Notes under the pieces: model-generated
Seen by the model: only the letters and a program-made list of their open reading frames with translations
What the model was told of the DNA's origin: nothing
Database searches by the model: none
In this document: positions 1-7,286 of the stretch, piece after piece
Position numbering within the stretch: position 1 is the stretch's first letter
Layout of the letters: each line of letters starts with the position of its first letter
Program-made: the position numbers and the translations under genes
From: an uncultured Fusibacter sp.
GTDB taxonomy: Bacteria > Bacillota > Clostridia > Peptostreptococcales > Acidaminobacteraceae
Direction of reading: 5' to 3'
DNA: 15,180 bases
Assembly: GCA_937958285.1 (NCBI GenBank)
Contig: CALFXQ010000302.1
Location: 1 to 15,180, forward strand

Positions 1-483
1 AAACCACACCCGATTACCGGCAGATGCAAACAGAGGGTTGAGGTACTTTGTGGCTTCCTCGTTTTGATCTGCAAGCACCATCTGGGCGTGTGTAGAGAAG
101 ATTTTGCCCTTGGTGTCGATAAAGGCGATGCTGTGAATTTCGGGGAAGATAAGGCGGGCGTAACTGAGGGCATTGGCCAGCAGGGCCTCGTAGCGCAGGC
201 GTTCCTGCAATGTTGGATTTTTAGCTGCGGCGGTGAACAATTGGTCCACATCGAGGGACAAATAGGTGGCACAGTTATTGGCCGCTTCAATTTTTGCATC
301 GACTTGCTGGGCCATAATGCGCGCATTGTCTGCCATACTCGACAGGCTGCGCTGCTCGATGGCTTGTCGAAACAGGGTGTTCGATATAAAGGCAAATAGC
401 AAAAGAGGCAAAAGCAGCAGGGGCATATACAGCAGCATTAGCTTCTTGCGCATGCTGTGCTTGGGTCTATGGAGTATGGGCAT
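1..483 (-). CDS. Membrane sensor, YesM-like histidine kinase, N-terminal part
   Basis: Open frame of 161 codons running off the left edge, so only the N-terminus is seen. The start is the ATG at 483-481, with GGAGG at 493-489 five bases upstream. The protein opens with a basic stretch (RPKHSMRKK), then one hydrophobic segment at about residues 15-36 (LMLLYMPLLLLPLLLFAFI), then an amphipathic region leading into an extracytoplasmic sensor-like region that includes IHSIAFIDTKGKIFSTH. This short basic N-terminus, TM helix and helix beginning 'NTLFRQAIEQRSLSSMADN' resembles YesM-type (LytS/HisKA_7M-like) histidine kinases with a Cache domain, which usually pair with an AraC-type response regulator. 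The kinase, HAMP and ATPase domains lie outside the window, so a chemoreceptor or diguanylate cyclase output cannot be excluded. The reading is direct; the family is inference. Confidence 0.72.
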   Translation of the reverse strand, partial: MPILHRPKHSMRKKLMLLYMPLLLLPLLLFAFISNTLFRQAIEQRSLSSMADNARIMAQQVDAKIEAANNCATYLSLDVDQLFTAAAKNPTLQERLRYEALLANALSYARLIFPEIHSIAFIDTKGKIFSTHAQMVLADQNEEATKYLNPLFASAGNRVWF

Positions 484-529
484 GGAAGCCTCCTAATGAT
501 TTATAGCATTACTGTAACATATCACTGGC

Positions 530-558
530 ATTTTACATCGACTTGGAGAAGCTGACAA
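530..558 (-). promoter_or_regulatory. Sigma-A type promoter of the left-edge sensor gene
   Basis: On the minus strand, a -35 box TTGTCA (558-553) is followed by exactly 17 bases and a -10 box TAAAAT (535-530). Each box differs from consensus at one position. It lies about 45 bases upstream of the ATG at 483 and points toward it. Confidence 0.68.
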
Positions 559-574
559 GGGTCATTCTTTTTTT

Positions 575-590
575 TTGTGAGCACTCACAA
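575..590. promoter_or_regulatory. Perfect inverted repeat, candidate operator
   Basis: TTGTGAGCACTCACAA consists of 7-bp arms (TTGTGAG / CTCACAA) around a 2-bp centre. It sits between the divergent sensor and ABC-ATPase genes, 66 bases before the ATPase ATG and just behind the -35 box of the sensor promoter. The position suits an operator for either gene. It resembles a CRP half-site pair (TGTGA/TCACA), but the spacer is 4 rather than 6 bases, so a different regulator is more likely. Which protein binds is unknown. Confidence 0.4.
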
Positions 591-655
591 GTGATATTTG
601 CCCCAATATGGCTTATGCTAATACCAGTGAAGTACAAAGACTAAGGAGGCTACAC

Positions 656-1762
656 ATGGCTGAGGTAATTTTAAAAGGGATTAATAAAATCTATCCAAAT
701 GGATATCACGCAGTAATTGACAGTTCCCTCGAAATAGGCGACAAAGAGTTTATGGTTTTGGTTGGTCCTTCTGGTTGCGGCAAAACGACTACCCTAAGAA
801 TGATTGCAGGCCTCGAAGACATTACAACGGGTGAACTTTACATCGGAAATCGCATGGTCAACGACGTAGACCCCAAAGACCGCGATATCGCCATGGTTTT
901 CCAGAACTATGCCCTATACCCGCACATGAGCATTAGAGAAAATATGTCTTTTGGCTTAAAACTCAGAAAGACTCCAAAAAAAGAAATCGAAACCCGCGTG
1001 TCTCAAGCGGCTAAAATACTCAACCTCGAGGCGCTACTTGACCGTAAGCCCAAGCAATTATCGGGCGGACAACGTCAACGTGTGGCACTTGGCCGTGCCA
1101 TCGTGAGAAATCCGCAAGTGTTTTTAATGGATGAGCCCCTCTCTAACCTAGATGCAAAGCTACGGGTTCAGATGAGAGCAGAGCTTATTAAACTTCACAG
1201 AGAGCTAGAAGCGACTTTTATCTATGTCACCCACGATCAAACTGAGGCGATGACAATGGGCACGCGTCTTTGCGTAATGAAAGATTGCCTTATTCAGCAA
1301 GTGGCAGACCCTACAACGGTGTACACGCGTCCGGCAAATACCTTTGTGGCCAGCTTTATCGGGTCTCCGCAAATGAATATGGTCACTGTGCCCGTTAAAG
1401 CCACCCCAGAGGGCATGGCCGTAGTTCTAGAAAACACCCATCTGGTTCCTGAAGATCCCGCACTACAAAAGGCGCTTAAAGCATACGAAGGCAAATCTGT
1501 TATCTTTGGCATTCGCCCAGAAGATGTAGTTGTGGGTGCGGATTCTAGTGCTGCCCACACGCCACTCGATGCCAGTGTGGTGGTAAAAGAGCTTTTGGGT
1601 TCAGAGACAATGGTCTATCTTGCAGTTTTAGGCGTCGAAATGGTCTCTAAAGTACGTGCAGATGTTCCTGTTGCCATTGGCGATAAGCTAAAAGTTGCCT
1701 TCAATCCCAAGAAAGTACACTTGTTTGATGTAGACACCACCAAGAGCCTATTATATATTTAA
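656..1762 (+). CDS. ugpC: Sugar ABC transporter ATP-binding protein (MsmX/UgpC family)
   Basis: Cytoplasmic ATPase of 368 aa that powers carbohydrate-type ABC importers. Visible motifs: Walker A GPSGCGKTT (37-45), Q-loop in FQNYALYPHMS, signature LSGGQ (135-139), Walker B ending LMDEP with D159/E160, and H-loop H193 in YVTHDQTEAM. After about residue 235 comes the regulatory TOBE/MalK-like region. Length matches the MsmX/UgpC family (about 365-370 aa). An in-frame ATG at 608 exists, but AAGGAGG at 643-649 lies 6 bases before 656, so 656 is the start. No permease or binding-protein gene is adjacent; this fits MsmX-type shared ATPases serving several importers encoded elsewhere. The following regulator gene begins 42 bases after the stop. 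The sugar substrate cannot be read from sequence. Confidence 0.93.
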   Translation: MAEVILKGINKIYPNGYHAVIDSSLEIGDKEFMVLVGPSGCGKTTTLRMIAGLEDITTGELYIGNRMVNDVDPKDRDIAMVFQNYALYPHMSIRENMSFGLKLRKTPKKEIETRVSQAAKILNLEALLDRKPKQLSGGQRQRVALGRAIVRNPQVFLMDEPLSNLDAKLRVQMRAELIKLHRELEATFIYVTHDQTEAMTMGTRLCVMKDCLIQQVADPTTVYTRPANTFVASFIGSPQMNMVTVPVKATPEGMAVVLENTHLVPEDPALQKALKAYEGKSVIFGIRPEDVVVGADSSAAHTPLDASVVVKELLGSETMVYLAVLGVEMVSKVRADVPVAIGDKLKVAFNPKKVHLFDVDTTKSLLYI

Positions 1763-1804
1763 AGTAGGTGTTTCTCACTTACTATTGGGCTTTAGGAGCG
1801 ATCT

Positions 1805-2920
1805 ATGACCATTTGTCCTGAGCTTTTGCAACAAATTGCTTTTTTTAATCAACGGCCATGGGCACTTCTAAATGCCATGGGCGAGTTAGTGGCGCATGGT
1901 GTGCTCACAGAGGTGTCCAACCAAGGTCTTAAGTCCTTTCAACAAACCTTTAAGTCCGGGCTTGAACAACCAGAAGGCGCCTATATGGGCTGGTGCTATC
2001 GCAGTCTTCAAACGAGCGCCTATGCCATACTGATGGTGTACGACGACAGCCCAGCGGCAGTGGCCGCACTTGGCGTACTAATAGACACCCAAAGGGAGAT
2101 TAAGGCCAAGCGCTTAAGTCCTCTCGAGCATTTTGAAGCGCGCTTACGGGGCGATGTGGCTTATCAAACCTCTGAGGACGCCATGTTCTTCGAGTTTTTA
2201 AACGTGAGCAAGTCTCCAAAAAAGCCAGCCGCCTCAAATAAGAAGTCTGAAGCCTTTGGGCAAAGGCTTCTAAGCTCACAATCGCCAATTCAACTGGCTC
2301 TCATTCAAGCGCCTGGGCTTTCCCACGAACTTCTCGGCAGCTTAATTGAAGCGCTAGAGAGCAAGGTGCTCTTCGCCTACGATTCAGTGTGCTTGGCAAT
2401 CGCCACGCGTAGTGAAGATCACGAGGAATGTGTAAATATTCTCGAGACATGGACGCAAGAAGAGTTTGTAAAAGGCGTAAAAATTGTAGATCAATTGCCC
2501 ATAGACACTTTTGAACATGTGCATTTCGCAGTACAAGACATTCTTGGCGCACTCGAAGTGCTAAAGGCAATTCAACCTCAACAAGACCGATTCGCCTATA
2601 AAAATATACCCTTTGCCATCGCTGTTCACCACTCAAGATCGGCCCTAGATCTACAAGGCGAAAGGGCATGTACCTCCACATCCATTGTGCCGGTTCTCGA
2701 AGATCCAGAGCTCATCCATACGGCGCTCATCTTCTTTAAAACCAACCTCAATGTTACCGATGCGGCCAATGCCTTATACGTGCATCGCAACACCTTGCTC
2801 TATCGGCTCCAAAAAATAACCCAGCTCACCGGCTTCGACCTCAAGCGATTCGACGACGCCGTCAACTTCCTGGCACTGTTTGGGACGTGTTCCGTGGCAC
2901 GATTTACATCTCCATCCTAA
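1805..2920 (+). CDS. CdaR/PucR-like transcriptional regulator
   Basis: 371-aa protein whose C-terminus (about residues 310-362) carries the PucR-type helix-turn-helix (HTH_30): an N-L-N-V-T-D-A-A core followed by LYVHRNTLLYRLQKI, the hallmark of this family. The N-terminal 300 residues are poorly conserved to my eye and probably include the CdaR-type middle domain; no membrane segment is seen. AGGAG at 1793-1797 precedes the ATG. It lies 42 bases downstream of the ABC ATPase and is probably co-transcribed; a small hairpin (1763-1783, arms AGTAGGTG/CACTTACT) occupies the gap. Members of this family sense small metabolites such as sugar diacids or purines, so a role in controlling carbohydrate uptake is plausible but inferred. 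Confidence 0.8.
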   Translation: MTICPELLQQIAFFNQRPWALLNAMGELVAHGVLTEVSNQGLKSFQQTFKSGLEQPEGAYMGWCYRSLQTSAYAILMVYDDSPAAVAALGVLIDTQREIKAKRLSPLEHFEARLRGDVAYQTSEDAMFFEFLNVSKSPKKPAASNKKSEAFGQRLLSSQSPIQLALIQAPGLSHELLGSLIEALESKVLFAYDSVCLAIATRSEDHEECVNILETWTQEEFVKGVKIVDQLPIDTFEHVHFAVQDILGALEVLKAIQPQQDRFAYKNIPFAIAVHHSRSALDLQGERACTSTSIVPVLEDPELIHTALIFFKTNLNVTDAANALYVHRNTLLYRLQKITQLTGFDLKRFDDAVNFLALFGTCSVARFTSPS

Positions 2921-2978
2921 AGCGCTAGAAGTATTGAAAAACCGTCAAAGTGCTAGGTTGAAATGTCAAAAATATACA

Positions 2979-3034
2979 GAGGGTGTCCCCTGTGGTCCGT
3001 TTTGCGCAAACGGTCCATAGGGGACACCCTTTTG
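2979..3034 (+). terminator. REP-like long hairpin, probable terminator
   Basis: Begins 60 bases after the regulator stop. Outer arms GGGTGTCCCC (2981-2990) and GGGGACACCC (3020-3029) are exact complements, extended by one A-T pair. Inner arms TGTGGTCCGTTT and AAACGGTCCATA pair with two mismatches around a TGCG centre. TTTTGATTTG follows the 3' arm, as for an intrinsic terminator of the plus-strand operon. The same 11-bp ends occur at 12114-12213 around a different interior, so this is also a dispersed repeat, possibly of the REP type moved by a RAYT transposase (inference). Confidence 0.62.
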
Positions 3035-3045
3035 ATTTGTGAACT

Positions 3046-3063
3046 TAACCTAACCTAACCTAA
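3046..3063. repeat. Short tandem repeat (TAACC)3
   Basis: Three uninterrupted TAACC units followed by TAA, in the gap between the converging regulator and proS genes. A perfect small hairpin, CAAGGC-ATA-GCCTTG, follows at 3071-3085. The hairpin has no T-run on either side, so I do not call it a terminator. No function is evident. Confidence 0.6.
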
Positions 3064-3137
3064 TGTTCGCCAAGGCATAGCCTTGACTAACGGGAAGTAC
3101 CCTCTTATATATTGAGCTCCAAAGAAGGATTGTCCGG

Positions 3138-4874
3138 TTAGAGGGAGAGGGCGAGACCAGGGGAGAGGGCAAGGTCGAGGGCGCGGGCAATGGCATCGGC
3201 GACGGTCATGTCGGATTTGCCTTCAGCAGCACGGGCACGTTCTTTAAACTCGACCATGCCCTCTGAGGCACCTTTGCCCACATTGATGGCAATGGGAATG
3301 CCAATGAGCTCGGCATCTTTGAACTTGACCCCAGCGCGCTCTGGGCGGTCGTCGATCAGCACTTCTACACCACGAGCATTAAGGGCGTTGTATATGTCAA
3401 ATCCCAGACGCTGTTGTTCTTCGTTTTTCGAATTGACCACGGTGACAATTACCTGATAAGGGGCTACTGCCATGGGCCAAATGATGCCATTTTCATCGTA
3501 GCTCTGCTCGATAATGGCGGCCATTGTGCGGGAGACACCGATGCCGTGTGAACCCATTACAATCAGCTGCTCTTTGCCATTTTCGTCGAGGTATGTCGCA
3601 CCCAGTGATTTTGAGTACTTGGTCCCAAGCTGGAAGATATTTCCGACTTCGTTGCCACGGTCTTGCTTGAGTTTGTCTTGGCACTTTGGACAGCCATCGC
3701 CAAGGGCGACCATAAGCAAATCCTCAGCAATTTCTGCACAAAAATCGCGGCCGTAGTTCACGTGCTTTAAATGGGCATCCGTTTGATTGGCGCCCACAAT
3801 CATATTGACCATTTCGGAAATGCGACGGTCTGCAATTAAGCGCACACCCGATTTTAAGCCAATGGGACCAGCAAATCCCACATCGCATCCGGTGACTGTT
3901 TTTACTGTAGCTTCGTCTGCAAGGGCAAGCTCATGCTCTGCGCAACCCAAATAGTTTACCAGTTTAGTTTCGTTTAATTCTCGGTCGCCAGGAATCATAA
4001 CGGCTATAACCTGATCGCCAGCCTGATAAATCAAAGTCTTGGCAAATCGCCCTCCGCTAAGACCGAAGAATGCTTCTAAGGTTTCGATAGATTTAATGCC
4101 CGGTGTGGCAACGGTTTCAATAGACTGTGGTGCCTCCCCAGTGGGTGTCACGTTATAGACAAACGAGGCCTTCTCGTCTGTTGCCGCGTAGTGGCAGGTG
4201 TCGCAGTAGACGATTTGCGATTCACCAATTTCTGAGAGCGCGATAAACTCGTGAGAATCGCTACCCCCCATGGCGCCAGCGTCGCCTTCGACTACTTTGT
4301 ATTTGAGACCTACGCGATTAAAGACGCGCTCGTAGGCGGACCACATCAATTGATAAGCGGCTTTCATGCCCGCTTCGTCTTTGTCGAAGGTGTAGGCGTC
4401 TTTCATAATGAACTCACGGCAGCGCATAAGGCCAAAGCGCGGACGCTTTTCGTCGCGGTACTTGGTTTGGATCTGGTAGAGGCTTAGGGGGAGTTGCTTG
4501 TAAGACTTGACCTCGTGGCGAATCAAGTTGGTAAACACCTCTTCGTGCGTGGGGCCAAGACAGAATTCGCGATTGTGGCGATCGTGGAGCTTAAACATTT
4601 CTGGGCCAAAATCAGCCCAGCGACCAGTTTCCTTCCACAGTTCAGAAGGGATCATAGCAGACATTAGCGATTCTTGTGAATCGATGGCGTCCATCTCCTC
4701 GCGGACGATCTTTTCGATTTTCTTGATCACCTTGTGACCCAGGGGCAAATAGGTGTAAATGCCGGCGGCGAGCATGCGCACCATACCTGCTCTTAGCAGG
4801 AGCTGATGACTTGGCAGTTCGGCCTCTGAGGGCAATTCGCGCAGCGTTGGCGCATAGAGTTTTGACATTTTCAT
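3138..4874 (-). CDS. proS: Prolyl-tRNA synthetase, bacterial type with editing insertion
   Basis: Class II aminoacyl-tRNA synthetase, 578 aa, charging tRNA-Pro in the cytoplasm. Seen: N-terminus SKLYAPTLRELPSEAEL, GPTHEE (107-112), motif 2 around RDEKRPRFGLMRCREF (140-155), a long insertion at about 220-400 matching the YbaK-like editing domain of bacterial-type ProRS, motif 3 GSHGIGVSRTM (441-451), and a C-terminal anticodon-binding domain from about 465 (APYQVIVTVV, then IDDRPERAGVKF). Start ATG at 4874 has GGAGG at 4886-4882. The last residues, LALSPGLALSL, look like an extra tail created by an in-frame repeat of GGGAGAGGGC (3143-3152 and 3161-3170, plus strand). The gene is monocistronic here and controlled by the T-box leader immediately upstream. 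Confidence 0.97.
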   Translation of the reverse strand: MKMSKLYAPTLRELPSEAELPSHQLLLRAGMVRMLAAGIYTYLPLGHKVIKKIEKIVREEMDAIDSQESLMSAMIPSELWKETGRWADFGPEMFKLHDRHNREFCLGPTHEEVFTNLIRHEVKSYKQLPLSLYQIQTKYRDEKRPRFGLMRCREFIMKDAYTFDKDEAGMKAAYQLMWSAYERVFNRVGLKYKVVEGDAGAMGGSDSHEFIALSEIGESQIVYCDTCHYAATDEKASFVYNVTPTGEAPQSIETVATPGIKSIETLEAFFGLSGGRFAKTLIYQAGDQVIAVMIPGDRELNETKLVNYLGCAEHELALADEATVKTVTGCDVGFAGPIGLKSGVRLIADRRISEMVNMIVGANQTDAHLKHVNYGRDFCAEIAEDLLMVALGDGCPKCQDKLKQDRGNEVGNIFQLGTKYSKSLGATYLDENGKEQLIVMGSHGIGVSRTMAAIIEQSYDENGIIWPMAVAPYQVIVTVVNSKNEEQQRLGFDIYNALNARGVEVLIDDRPERAGVKFKDAELIGIPIAINVGKGASEGMVEFKERARAAEGKSDMTVADAIARALDLALSPGLALSL

Positions 4875-4908
4875 AGAAAATCCTCCTTTTTAATCGTGCA
4901 GCAACAAA

Positions 4909-5186
4909 CAAAAGACCCCGCCTCTACTGCAGGCCAAGGCCGTGCAATAGGGACGGGGCCGACTTTACATAAAATAAAGTTCTAGACCACGCGGTACCAC
5001 CCTAATAAGTATCTGCGTCAATAATTGTCGCGAGCACCCACTCGTTCTGTTTCTATCGGAACAACCCGGTCAGGTTTGCCTGACAGCTCCAAGGTAGGTT
5101 CAACACCAGTGCACATAGCGCTTTTCACCAACCAGCGCCTCTCTAAATGCGATCGTATCTACTAAGCCTCTTCATAGCCATGTAAC
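4909..5186 (-). promoter_or_regulatory. T-box riboswitch leader of proS
   Basis: The leader of proS senses uncharged tRNA-Pro and favours antitermination when it accumulates. The conserved T-box AGGGTGGTACCGCG is present at 5003-4990; its UGGU bulge can pair with the ACCA end of a tRNA. Upstream are the typical Stem I elements: GAAGAGG near the 5' end, AGATACG (AG-box-like), then AGAGAG and GGTTGGTGAAAAGCGC. A proline codon, CCT, lies at 5098-5096 in GAACCTACC and is the best specifier candidate; a second CCT at 5094-5092 is an alternative. The leader ends in the terminator annotated separately. The class is certain from the T-box; the exact specifier is inference, supported by the downstream gene. 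Confidence 0.94.
4910..4960 (-). terminator. T-box regulated intrinsic terminator
   Basis: On the minus strand GGCCCCG (4960-4954) pairs with CGGGGTC (4920-4914), with an imperfect inner stem and a GGCC-TT-GGCC apex, followed by TTTTGTTTG. It sits between the T-box sequence and the proS ribosome binding site, exactly where the mutually exclusive terminator of a T-box leader is expected. Confidence 0.88.
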
Positions 5187-5192
5187 ATGCCT

Positions 5193-5221
5193 AATATAGC
5201 ACACAATGGCGAGAAAAACAA
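5193..5221 (-). promoter_or_regulatory. Promoter of the proS T-box transcript
   Basis: Minus strand: -35 TTGTTT (5221-5216), 17-base spacer, -10 TATATT (5198-5193) with an upstream TGC forming an extended -10. Expected transcription start is near 5186, just before the first Stem I elements. The 24-bp palindrome at 5227-5250 ends only 5 bases upstream of the -35 box. Confidence 0.75.
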
Positions 5222-5226
5222 GAAGT

Positions 5227-5250
5227 GGTGCCACCCTCGAGGGTGGCACC
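5227..5250. repeat. 24-bp perfect palindrome, copy 1
   Basis: GGTGCCACCCTC followed immediately by its exact reverse complement. Read on the plus strand it is followed by GATTTTTTT, so it could terminate rightward transcription, although no plus-strand gene ends nearby; on the minus strand it abuts the proS promoter. Identical copies lie at 7238-7261 and 9226-9249. The form resembles REP palindromes; that origin is inference. Confidence 0.9.
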
Positions 5251-5315
5251 GATTTTTTTGGGTATAAGTCTTAAAAAGCCGGTGTGCTAGACGGAATTTT
5301 AGCAAGGGAGATTGT

Positions 5316-7286
5316 ATGTTTAAAGGTCGTAAACGCACAATAAAACACGAGTTTTTCTATACGGGATTATTGAGTGCGATGCTTATTTCAATGGTCTTTA
5401 TTGTGATTCTTTCCATGACAATTTATGAAGATGGTATGGAAAATGCGAGGCAGAAGCTAAAGAGCTCGAATGTTCATCTCTTTACATACACCGACGGCGT
5501 CCTTGAAAGCCTTGCGATGTCTACAAATATCAGCGCCTTTATGCCTGAAGTTATGCAGTATGAGGGCGGTGATTTGACGGCGCGCAAAAAGGTGCTAGAG
5601 CTGTTTAGATCGACTACTTTGGCGAATCCAAATATTAAATTCGCCTTTGCAGGTTATGAAAATGGCGAGCTGCTCATAGAAAATTACACGCCGCCAAAGG
5701 GGTTTGATGCGAGAACAAGACCTTGGTATATTGCTGCAGTGGAAAAGTATCCAAAAATCTCGCTGGGGGTGCCCTATCAGGATGCGAGTACCCAGGAATG
5801 GCTTGTTTCTGTGTCCCATGCCCTAGTGGATGAGAGCGGCGAACTTAAAGGGGTGGTAGCGGTAGACTGTACCCTCGAGTACGTGATCGATTTAATGGCG
5901 GAGGTTCAGTACTACGAATCCCAGTCTAATTTTGTGCTAGATAGTAACAACATGGTTTTTGTTCACGAAAATACCGATTTTTTGCATCTGGCGGTGGACT
6001 CGGTGGTCCCAGGTTTCTCTGAACTCATAACCGATAAATCTGGATATATCAACTATACCCTTGGAAATAGCAATCGCCTGGCCTACTATCAAAGACATGA
6101 GAATTCTAATTGGATTGTGGTTTCGGCTATTGATGTGTCGGAGGTGACGAGGCCGCTGAATCGTCGTATAGGCTCGACGGTGGTAGGTTTGCTGGCGCTG
6201 GCCGTGATTCTTGGGCTTGTTCAGGTGAAGCTTTATGAAAGGAGCTTTGTGAAGCCCATTACCGCTTTGAGTGAACGTATTGGGGAGATTACCAGCGGTA
6301 AAAAGGTAAGCCTGTCTAACGACTCATACAGCAACCAAGAGCTGGCGGAGATTGCTCGGCGCATCGAGTCTATGGCTGAGACTTCACTTAGAAAAAAGGC
6401 CGATGAGCTGCAACTGATTCTAAACACCACCAGCGATGGTATTTTAGTTTTGGACTTAGAGGGCAATGTGATTCACGCCAATCAAAAGCTTCTGAATATG
6501 TGGCAGGTAGATGAATTTGCCAAGGTTGCCGATATTTCAAATCCTTTATTGAGGGAACAGGTAGCATCGTATTCCGGTGGCGGTGATGGTGGCAGTGATG
6601 GTGGCAAGTATACGAAGCTTATCCACTTGTCGGAGGAGATGATTCTCGAACAATTTTCTTGTCCCCTTACTGCCGATGGTAAGGTCTCTGGCCGTCTGTG
6701 GAGCTATAGAAATGTGACGGAGCAAATAAACGCTGAAGAAAATCTGAGAAACCTGGCGACAACCGATGGTTTGACAGGCGTTTGGAATCGGCGGATGTTT
6801 ATGACCCAGGGCGCCTATGAAATTGAATTGGTCAAGAGAACGGGTTTACCCTTGTCGTTGATTTTTTTAGATGTGGATTTCTTTAAGACAATTAACGACA
6901 CATATGGTCATGCGGTGGGCGATGAGGTGCTGATCTTTCTCACTAGTAGTATAAAGAGTCACATTCGGTCGACGGATTACATCGCGCGGCTCGGCGGGGA
7001 AGAGTTTTGCATATTAGCGCCTAACACAGATCTGAATGCTGCGCGCATACTGGCTGAAAAGTTAAGGGTTTTCTTCGAGTCCCACTGGTTAGATATAGAG
7101 CAAAAGCGGATTCAGTTGACTTTGAGTTTGGGGGTTTCGAGTTACATGGCTCCTGGTGGTTCGATCGACGATCTGCTGAACCTAGCGGACAAGGCTTGCT
7201 ACTCAGCCAAAGCGCAAGGCAGAAACCGGGTTGTAACGGTGCCACCCTCGAGGGTGGCACCAAAAGAAGGGGGCGACTATGCTTGA
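5316..7286 (+). CDS. Membrane diguanylate cyclase, Cache-PAS-GGDEF
   Basis: 656-aa membrane sensor likely making cyclic di-GMP from two GTP. Order: TM1 (about 14-37), extracytoplasmic double-Cache domain (about 40-280, with ARTRPWYIAA typical of dCache_1), TM2 (about 286-308), HAMP-like linker, PAS (about 365-480, NTTSDGILVLDLEGNVIHANQ), GGDEF (about 485-640). The active site is GGEEF at 560-564 and the inhibitory I-site RSTD at 551-554 is spaced by five residues as in feedback-inhibited enzymes, so activity and product control are both expected. AAGGGAG at 5304-5310 supports the start. Oddities: a Gly/Asp/Ser stretch (420-430) inside PAS from a 12-bp tandem repeat, and a C-terminal VPPSRVAP encoded by a 24-bp palindrome. 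It overlaps the next gene by 8 bases. The ligand is unknown. Confidence 0.92.
   Translation: MFKGRKRTIKHEFFYTGLLSAMLISMVFIVILSMTIYEDGMENARQKLKSSNVHLFTYTDGVLESLAMSTNISAFMPEVMQYEGGDLTARKKVLELFRSTTLANPNIKFAFAGYENGELLIENYTPPKGFDARTRPWYIAAVEKYPKISLGVPYQDASTQEWLVSVSHALVDESGELKGVVAVDCTLEYVIDLMAEVQYYESQSNFVLDSNNMVFVHENTDFLHLAVDSVVPGFSELITDKSGYINYTLGNSNRLAYYQRHENSNWIVVSAIDVSEVTRPLNRRIGSTVVGLLALAVILGLVQVKLYERSFVKPITALSERIGEITSGKKVSLSNDSYSNQELAEIARRIESMAETSLRKKADELQLILNTTSDGILVLDLEGNVIHANQKLLNMWQVDEFAKVADISNPLLREQVASYSGGGDGGSDGGKYTKLIHLSEEMILEQFSCPLTADGKVSGRLWSYRNVTEQINAEENLRNLATTDGLTGVWNRRMFMTQGAYEIELVKRTGLPLSLIFLDVDFFKTINDTYGHAVGDEVLIFLTSSIKSHIRSTDYIARLGGEEFCILAPNTDLNAARILAEKLRVFFESHWLDIEQKRIQLTLSLGVSSYMAPGGSIDDLLNLADKACYSAKAQGRNRVVTVPPSRVAPKEGGDYA
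6576..6605 (+). repeat. 12-bp tandem repeat inside the PAS domain
   Basis: Two and a half units of GGTGGC(G/A)GTGAT, in frame, encoding GGGDGGSDGG. Its length is a multiple of three per unit, so copy-number change would lengthen or shorten a flexible loop without breaking the frame. Confidence 0.8.
7238..7261. repeat. 24-bp perfect palindrome, copy 2, inside coding sequence
   Basis: Identical to the copies at 5227 and 9226. It lies in the last codons of the diguanylate cyclase gene, just past the usual end of the GGDEF domain (AKAQGRNRVV), adding VPPSRVAP. The mRNA hairpin would end 4 bases before the AGAAGGGGG ribosome binding region of the kinase gene (ATG 7279), so it may affect translation or mRNA stability. 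Confidence 0.92.

Noticed and set aside
64..496. Two plus-strand frames at the left edge
   Set aside because: The minus strand over the same bases encodes a sensor N-terminus with TM helix, ribosome binding site and near-consensus promoter.
575..590. CRP/FNR binding site
   Set aside because: TGTGA and TCACA are separated by 4 bases; the CRP site needs 6.
608..655. Upstream in-frame ATG giving a 384-aa ABC ATPase
   Set aside because: No ribosome binding site precedes 608, while AAGGAGG lies 6 bases before 656 and family members begin at the MAEV...LKGINKIYPNG region.
3071..3085. Hairpin CAAGGC-ATA-GCCTTG as a terminator for proS
   Set aside because: Only 6 bp and not followed by a T-run on either strand.
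3190..4737. Several plus-strand open frames within the proS region
   Set aside because: They are antisense to a complete, well-conserved gene, have no recognisable domains and no good ribosome binding sites.
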